Source of the DNA: Viola odorata
Taxonomy: Eukaryota; Streptophyta; Magnoliopsida; Malpighiales; Violaceae
DNA length: 64,000 bases
Reading direction: 5' to 3'
Assembly (NCBI GenBank): GCA_963691705.1
Contig: OY829545.1
Location: 15,389,569-15,453,568, forward strand
Of the stretch, positions 59,101 through 64,000 are shown piece by piece (the first letter of the stretch is position 1; the number at the start of each line of letters is the position of its first letter). The notes below the pieces were generated by a model. That model searched no databases. It was not told the DNA's origin and was given only the letters and a program-made list of their open reading frames with translations. Made by a program: the position numbers and the translations under genes.

Positions 59101-59874
59101 AGCAATTATCACTTGGTTACAAGAGTTGCTTTATGGTGCAGGTGTGAAACATGTTGAAGGAGATATGTTCAATAGCGTTCCGGAAGGAGATATCATTGTT
59201 CTCAAGGTGAGCTACAGAGTTAGCTACCATGTTTCGCTGATTTATTATGAATGGTTTAGAGTACTTTCCCCCCACTGTTTTCCTTGAAGAATTTTGAAAA
59301 ACTAAATTTACAGGTTTCAAAATGTTAATTCTTCTTGATTTACTATATGGGATTGAGAATGAGGTGATACTGATAGTGCAAAATAGGATGTACTCAGATG
59401 TAACAGCATTGCTATTTACATGTTTGTCAATGTCGTCTCTAGAATTTTGGAATTTCGTAATGCTTCTCAGGATTGTTATTTGTCATTCACAAAATGCAAA
59501 TATCTAAAGTTTGATAACCAATGATTAAGTTACATATGGGTGTTTTGCAGTGGATACTTCACGATTGGCATGATGAACACTGCGTAGAGCTGTTGAAGAA
59601 CTGCTACCGTGCTCTTCCTGCTGACGGTAAGGTAGTTGTTGTTGAGCAAATTTTTCCAGTGTTTCCTGAGTCTTCTCTTTCTGACCAAGACAAATCACAG
59701 ATTGACATGCTCTCACTTACTCAAAGCTCAGGAGAAAAGGAGAGAAAGCAACATGAAGTCCTCGAGTTAGCAAACAGTGCTGGATTCCCTTGTATCACCT
59801 TCGCATCTTATGTCTATCACTACTGGGTTTTAGAGTTCAGTAAGAAGCCACTAGAAATGCACCTCCTGTTGTAA
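56197..59874 (+). CDS. Caffeic acid O-methyltransferase-like protein, copy 4
   Basis: Four exons (56197-56651, 58526-58839, 59142-59206, 59551-59874) give 1158 nt, 385 aa. The layout equals copy 2: basic and proline-rich N-terminus (SESPPPPPAST), dimerisation domain, SAM site (VVDVGGGIGLTL), [17 protein letters not shown], catalytic-His motif WILHDWHDEHC, and C-terminal SYVYHYWVLEFSKK. Exon 2 has one extra codon (SQEVYNT against SQVYNT in copy 2). Two changes differ from neighbours: KCINFDL for KGINFDL near the SAM pocket, and FSHTSLVF for FNHTTLVF. The C-terminus is six codons longer than in copy 2. Intron 1 (1.87 kb) is mostly a foldback repeat. Probably functional; substrate unknown. Confidence 0.92.
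56758..58213. mobile_element. Long foldback MITE (Mutator-like) in intron 1 of copy 4
   Basis: About 1456 bp with roughly 200-bp inverted arms: left arm AATTGGCACCTGCACTTGCA, and the right arm read inward AATTGGCACCTGCACTTGTA. The arms share TGGCATGCCACGTC motifs. Between the arms are AT-rich stretches of repeated AATTAATTTTAAAAATTC in opposite orientations (about 56945-57310 and 57680-57995). A directly repeated 80-bp piece (57317 and 57560 on) starts near TTTCATATTTAGTTTATACT. No target duplication was seen, so the exact ends are uncertain. Confidence 0.75.
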
Positions 59875-60493
59875 AAAGCTGAAACCCCCAGTCTTTTTTG
59901 AAATGGCAACAAAACTATCAGAATAGGAAACATCATAGGTTTAGAGTATAGCATCACTACTTTCTAACGTAGGTGATAGAGAACTTGATACTACGGCCGG
60001 GTACAGTGCTGGGTTTTTGTATGACCTCTTTGTGTCTCGTGTTTGCCGTTTCGTGTTTATGGAGTCCGTGAAGGGGCTTTAGTGCAGTTAGTAGCATTAG
60101 TCAATTAGATGAGGGAAAGAAATTGTTCAGTGTCATTCTGTTGTCTTTCCTCCATTTTTGGAATCCTTACCAATTTCTGTTTCCTAATCTAGGTTATCAA
60201 GAACTGAACGATACGTTTTGGGATGTTTTGTAAATATTTCAAAATCCTTGGCCAGTCAGGATTCTTTTACTTATATTCTTCAAAAGTATTATATATAATG
60301 TGGAATTACGCTCTTTTTTGCTCTTGCAAATTCATCTCTTTAGTAGAATACAAAACAGGGAATAAACATAGAATTATTTAGGTACAAGTATCTTGAAAGA
60401 TAAAAAAGGTACATGATCATAGATTTGTCCCAGGTTAGAATTCTCGAACTAGAAGTTCACCTCATTGCAGTACAGTACAGTACAATCCTCACT
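59875..60493. other. Convergent 3' regions of methyltransferase copy 4 and CURT1B
   Basis: The two genes face each other, so this holds both 3' UTRs and terminators. No other feature seen. Confidence 0.5.
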
Positions 60494-61642
60494 TTAGCTG
60501 GTCCCAATTATTTCACTGTATGTGTCTTTCACTTTCTTAAGCAATGCTTCCCTGCAAGTTAACAACCATGTTAGAATCCGCAACTCATATGGATTTGCAG
60601 AAATTCATTCAGCAGATGCGCAGCTCATAGAATTTTTTACCTGTCCGGTTTGAAAACGAGGTTCTTGTACGCAAACCACTGTAAGAAAAACAGGTAACCA
60701 AAACAACAGATTAAAACACAGAAATTACTATGAATATTTGTAAGATTCTAGAATGAAACTTACACCAGAGTAACCGATGCCGACAATCTCAAAAATACCA
60801 GGAACCAGAGGCAGCCTGTCAATTGCCTGTTACAAGAAAGAATTGACCCATCTCTCAAAAACACTTCATTTAACCAATTAATTAGCGATACGATATATTT
60901 TATAGGGAAATTCTACAGTGATGTAATCTCACTGAAATTAACCCAGCAGAGCCATAAAGTGCCACCACACCAGCTACTGCAAGTGAGCTCACAGCATATT
61001 TATCTTCAACTTTATCCCACTGTCCATTCACCAACAACACAAACCAATATCAGAATCTTGATTTCAGTGCTGTTTTGTACGCAAATTGCGACAGAATTCA
61101 GTTCAATCGGAATCGATAAATGAATTCTAGTGATAGGCATAACATCTATAATTAAGAAAATTTGAAATAAATTGAAAGTAATTGCATAATTTGAATGGAT
61201 TGAATATCACTATTGACTATCCAGTACCAAATTAGTAGAGAGAGAAAACAGAGGAAGTCTTACAGCTGCCTGGACAGTCTTGACAAAGTCTGGCAGCTCA
61301 GTGACAGCAACTTCTGCAGGAGCCTCTCCGGTGGCCAAAGTCTTGATATTACGGTCAACCTTCCGGCCTGAAAGAGGAATGACTGGCCCACATCATTATT
61401 GTCTTTCGGTTAAATAATATTTTTTTTCTATAAATATGTTGTGTGATTAAGAAAAAATATGGGTCTGACTTACAGTAAGCAGTGGCCTTCCATGGGCGGT
61501 TTTGAGACTGGACTGGAGGAGGAGGGAGGGTAGGGAGGGACACACACGACCGTGATGTGGCGGCGGATTGGCGAGGAGCCTTAGCATCAAGAAAGGTTGA
61601 TGAGGAGGTGATTGATAGGGTTGCGGAGGAAGTTGAAGCCAT
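60494..61642 (-). CDS. CURT1B: CURVATURE THYLAKOID 1B protein, chloroplast
   Basis: Six exons on the minus strand (61642-61474, 61367-61264, 61019-60933, 60826-60764, 60678-60641, 60551-60494) give 519 nt, 172 aa, in phase. The Ser/Thr-rich N-terminus with SCVSLPTLPPP is a chloroplast transit peptide. The mature part has an amphipathic stretch (ELPDFVKTVQAAWDKVEDKY), two hydrophobic segments (SSLAVAGVVALYGSAGLISA; VPGIFEIVGIGYSGWFAYKN) and a charged tail ending SEIIGTS. CURT1 proteins oligomerise at grana margins and bend thylakoid membranes. CURT1B was earlier described as PSI-P/TMP14. Length and segment order match Arabidopsis CURT1B (174 aa). A partial second copy lies at 54585. Confidence 0.93.
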
Positions 61643-62890
61643 CACTAAACAAGAAATTGGTGCTCTTATTAATGTCGGTGTTAATTGTTATTACGCCTCT
61701 GCTCGCAGGGAGAGAGAAAAAAAAAATGCAGAAATGATAGTACAATGTGGTGAGTTTTTGATTTATTTGTGTGATTTTCTTTTCTTTTTTAGAACAAAAG
61801 AAATGTCAAATAATTATCTTTTTGGGTGTTTTTGATGATTTTTTTGGTTGTTGGCAAGTTTGTAGGGAAGAGAACCACTCATTTTTGTTTTAAATCTGGA
61901 TAGTGCTGACATGGCTTGCGGGATAGCTCATTTATGGTGTTTGATTGGGTTTTGGATATTTTGCACGGAGAGGGGACATTTGTTGTGCGATCAGCCACCG
62001 TTGTTAAACTAAAACTCTCCTTGTTTCACCGTGGTAGTAAAAAAGTGTTTGTTTACCTTGGTAAAAATGAGTGGACACCGAGTGTGGCGGATATTTTTTA
62101 CCACTATTCGTAAGGCTCCTTCAGCACTTAGAAGTTAGAACTCACATCTAATAGTTTTACTTCCTCATTCGTATAGCCAGAAGTGGATATAAAACACAAA
62201 GTTGTCATGAGAACACTCTAGTTCTACATCAACGAGAAGAACATTCGCCACCCTTTGATTACGCAAGAGAAACTCACTTAGATAATCACAATCTTACCGC
62301 TTTATTTACGGACATTCTATACACATGGTAAGGGAGAATATTTCAATATCTTGCACAAATCTACTCCCCCATAATCAATATTGAGGCCAGATTTTATATC
62401 CAAGTTTAAATCTTAACATCGTCTGTTCACATCTAAATTCAAGGCAATCGATACAGGTTTGAAATTACCACTAGTATTTCTAAGGTCGATTATAACGTGT
62501 AGATAAAAAATTTATTCACACTTAACTTAAATTTTGAGTTTACCTTCACATAAATATTTTAAATTATTTTGAAATAGTTTTCCTTTTTGAATCAATAATT
62601 GCTCCAATAGGTTTAGTTTTTTTTTATCTAAAATGCGTATCCCCCACTTTAAAGTCATAAGTTCAAGAAAAAAGCATATAAGAAGGTTTTATTTATGAAA
62701 AAAACATACCTAGATGTGTGTTGAGCTTGCTCGAAGGCATTAGGGCCCAAATATGAGAGTATATCCATATCAAGCTCTACACTGAAAATGGGCTGTTATG
62801 GTCGTATAGATGCTTTCTAAGGATCATTACTAGAGGCCCACAGGCTTTTAATCTTATAGTGAAAATGTCTTTTTTTTTACTAACTTACTA
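61643..62890. other. CURT1B promoter side and spacer
   Basis: Upstream of CURT1B on the minus strand. Small plus-strand frames (61557-62113) overlap the CURT1B first exon or have no domain, and were not called. No paired repeats recognised. Confidence 0.4.
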
Positions 62891-63020
62891 CTCCCTCCCT
62901 CCGGTATTCAATGTTTATCTTTTTGCTGTTTTTGTTACTGTAGCAATTATTTAACTTTTTAGTTTTTAAACTATTTTTTATTACTGTAGTAAAGAGACAA
63001 ATAAAAAAGACCGGAGCGAG
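62891..63020. mobile_element. Short Stowaway-like MITE
   Basis: 130 bp flanked by TA (62889-62890, 63021-63022). It starts CTCCCTCCCTCCGGTATTC; the right end, read inward, is CTCGCTCCGGTCTTTTTTAT. The interior folds around ACTGTAGCAATTATTTAAC and TTTTTTATTACTGTAGTAA. Confidence 0.75.
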
Positions 63021-64000
63021 TAGTATATATATTTAACAGTTTAGAAAAATCACCGTAGCTTCGTACGGTGTGGTGACTTGGTCAGTGTCAGTAATGTGTT
63101 GTGTGCAATTGCAATGAGTGGCCTATAGAGTCTAAGACTATAAAGGCTGGCGTGATTGACTGGGCAAACCCAACCCTCACTCACAAATCAGATTAATCAA
63201 TCAACACCTTTAATTTGATGTTCTCTTTTGACCTTTCGTTGACTTGGATCAACCAAAAAGAATCATAGGGTCCTGTTCTGTCAATGTGATCATGAATCAT
63301 CATCATGCCTGATCGTGTTTGCTTGCTTGGGACTTGCACTTTTGGTCAGCAAACAAAGTAAACTACGATACTTTTTTTTTCCCTTTTTTCTTTTTTATTA
63401 TTGTTAGTAATAAAATAAAATTAAACTTTCCAACAATTCAATTGAGTGGCTGATTAATCCATATTTATGATTTGTAGGCTCATTTCAGGAGTTGGTTCTC
63501 TCCCAAATAACGGTTTTTGTTCTGAGAGTATTTAAGTTTGATCAAGAATTTGAGGGGTTAATAAAATTACCCCTTCACGTGAATCGCACGTGGACGTCCA
63601 TTTGAATGGAAAATCAGACGAAAGGGAGTAATTGCATTTCACACAACACATTACTAAAAATTCATATGCTGAAATTAATATTTTTTTTATTTGGTGTATT
63701 TGAATTTGACCAAGAGTTCGAAGGGTTAATAAAATTACCCTCTTAAATTAAATAACTTTTTTTTTTATGTTTTATACGTACTAAGGAAATTACTTTCACA
63801 TTTTTTAAAGTTTGTATTTGATATTAGTATTCTCTTATTTTATTTTATTTGATTTACTCTATTATTTATACTAATTATTTCTTTTTAATAATAATAAAAA
63901 TCATTTAAAATGTAATAAAATAATATTTAATTTGAGATGAAGGGAGTAAATGTTTTGATGGTGTATGTTTGTACGGTGATTGATGGGTTTGGGCGTGGGG
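63021..64000. other. Intergenic end of window with a diverged direct repeat
   Basis: No gene recognised. A roughly 45-bp direct repeat occurs at 63528-63573 and 63696-63740 (GAGGGGTTAATAAAATTACC against GAAGGGTTAATAAAATTACC). The rest is AT-rich. Confidence 0.45.

Noticed and set aside
61557..62113. Two small plus-strand open frames beside CURT1B
   Set aside because: The first is antisense to CURT1B exon 1; the second has no domain and no splice partners.

Overview
This window is nuclear DNA from a flowering plant, most likely a eudicot. The genes are multi-exon with GT-AG introns and plant-only families (LHY clock factor, CURT1B thylakoid protein, WAK-like receptor, DMR6-like oxygenase, COMT-like methyltransferases). 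The spacers are AT-rich and full of plant transposons: hAT, mariner/Stowaway, Mutator-like foldbacks, PIF/Harbinger-like MITEs and a copia relic. I cannot name the species; Caryophyllales is only a guess. Exon models were built by hand from splice sites and reading phase. Every complete model closes in frame.

Layout, left to right. 1-1128 (minus): first exons of a WAKL14-type receptor kinase, cut by the window edge. 2958-6514: a full-length hAT transposon with a perfect 8-bp target duplication; its transposase is intact except for two in-frame stops. 6969-11473 (plus): a complete 13-exon ATG1 autophagy kinase gene (679 aa). 12344-17366 (minus): a complete LHY clock gene (755 aa), convergent with ATG1, with a 5' leader intron and a G-box upstream. 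19355-23553: a composite region with partial copies of three unrelated nuclear genes in the same orientation, introns retained (ribulose-phosphate 3-epimerase, mitochondrial uncoupling protein, plastid ribosomal protein PSRP3). It is probably a gene-capturing transposon. 25.1-27.5 kb: copia relic. 27.6-30.9 kb: a tandem duplication whose two copies carry different transposon insertions. 31341-33587: mariner-like element with a broken transposase. 34.4-35.4 kb: two sister Stowaway MITEs. 35612-41565 (plus): DMR6-like 2-oxoglutarate oxygenase (344 aa) with a 4-kb intron holding a 164-bp tandem array. 43224-59874 (plus): four COMT-like O-methyltransferases in tandem (361, 389, incomplete, 385 aa). 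60494-61642 (minus): complete CURT1B gene (172 aa). A relic of a second CURT1B copy lies behind the third methyltransferase, so the duplicated unit was methyltransferase plus CURT1B.

The genes do not form one pathway. ATG1 is autophagy initiation, LHY is the circadian oscillator, CURT1B shapes grana, and DMR6-like and WAKL proteins belong to defence and wall signalling. The only cluster of related function is the methyltransferase array, whose substrate cannot be read from sequence. I did not find a clearly new biological system. The most unusual items are the three-gene capture region with its 5-nt microexon, and the Mutator-like foldback ending next to a splice acceptor in the first methyltransferase gene.
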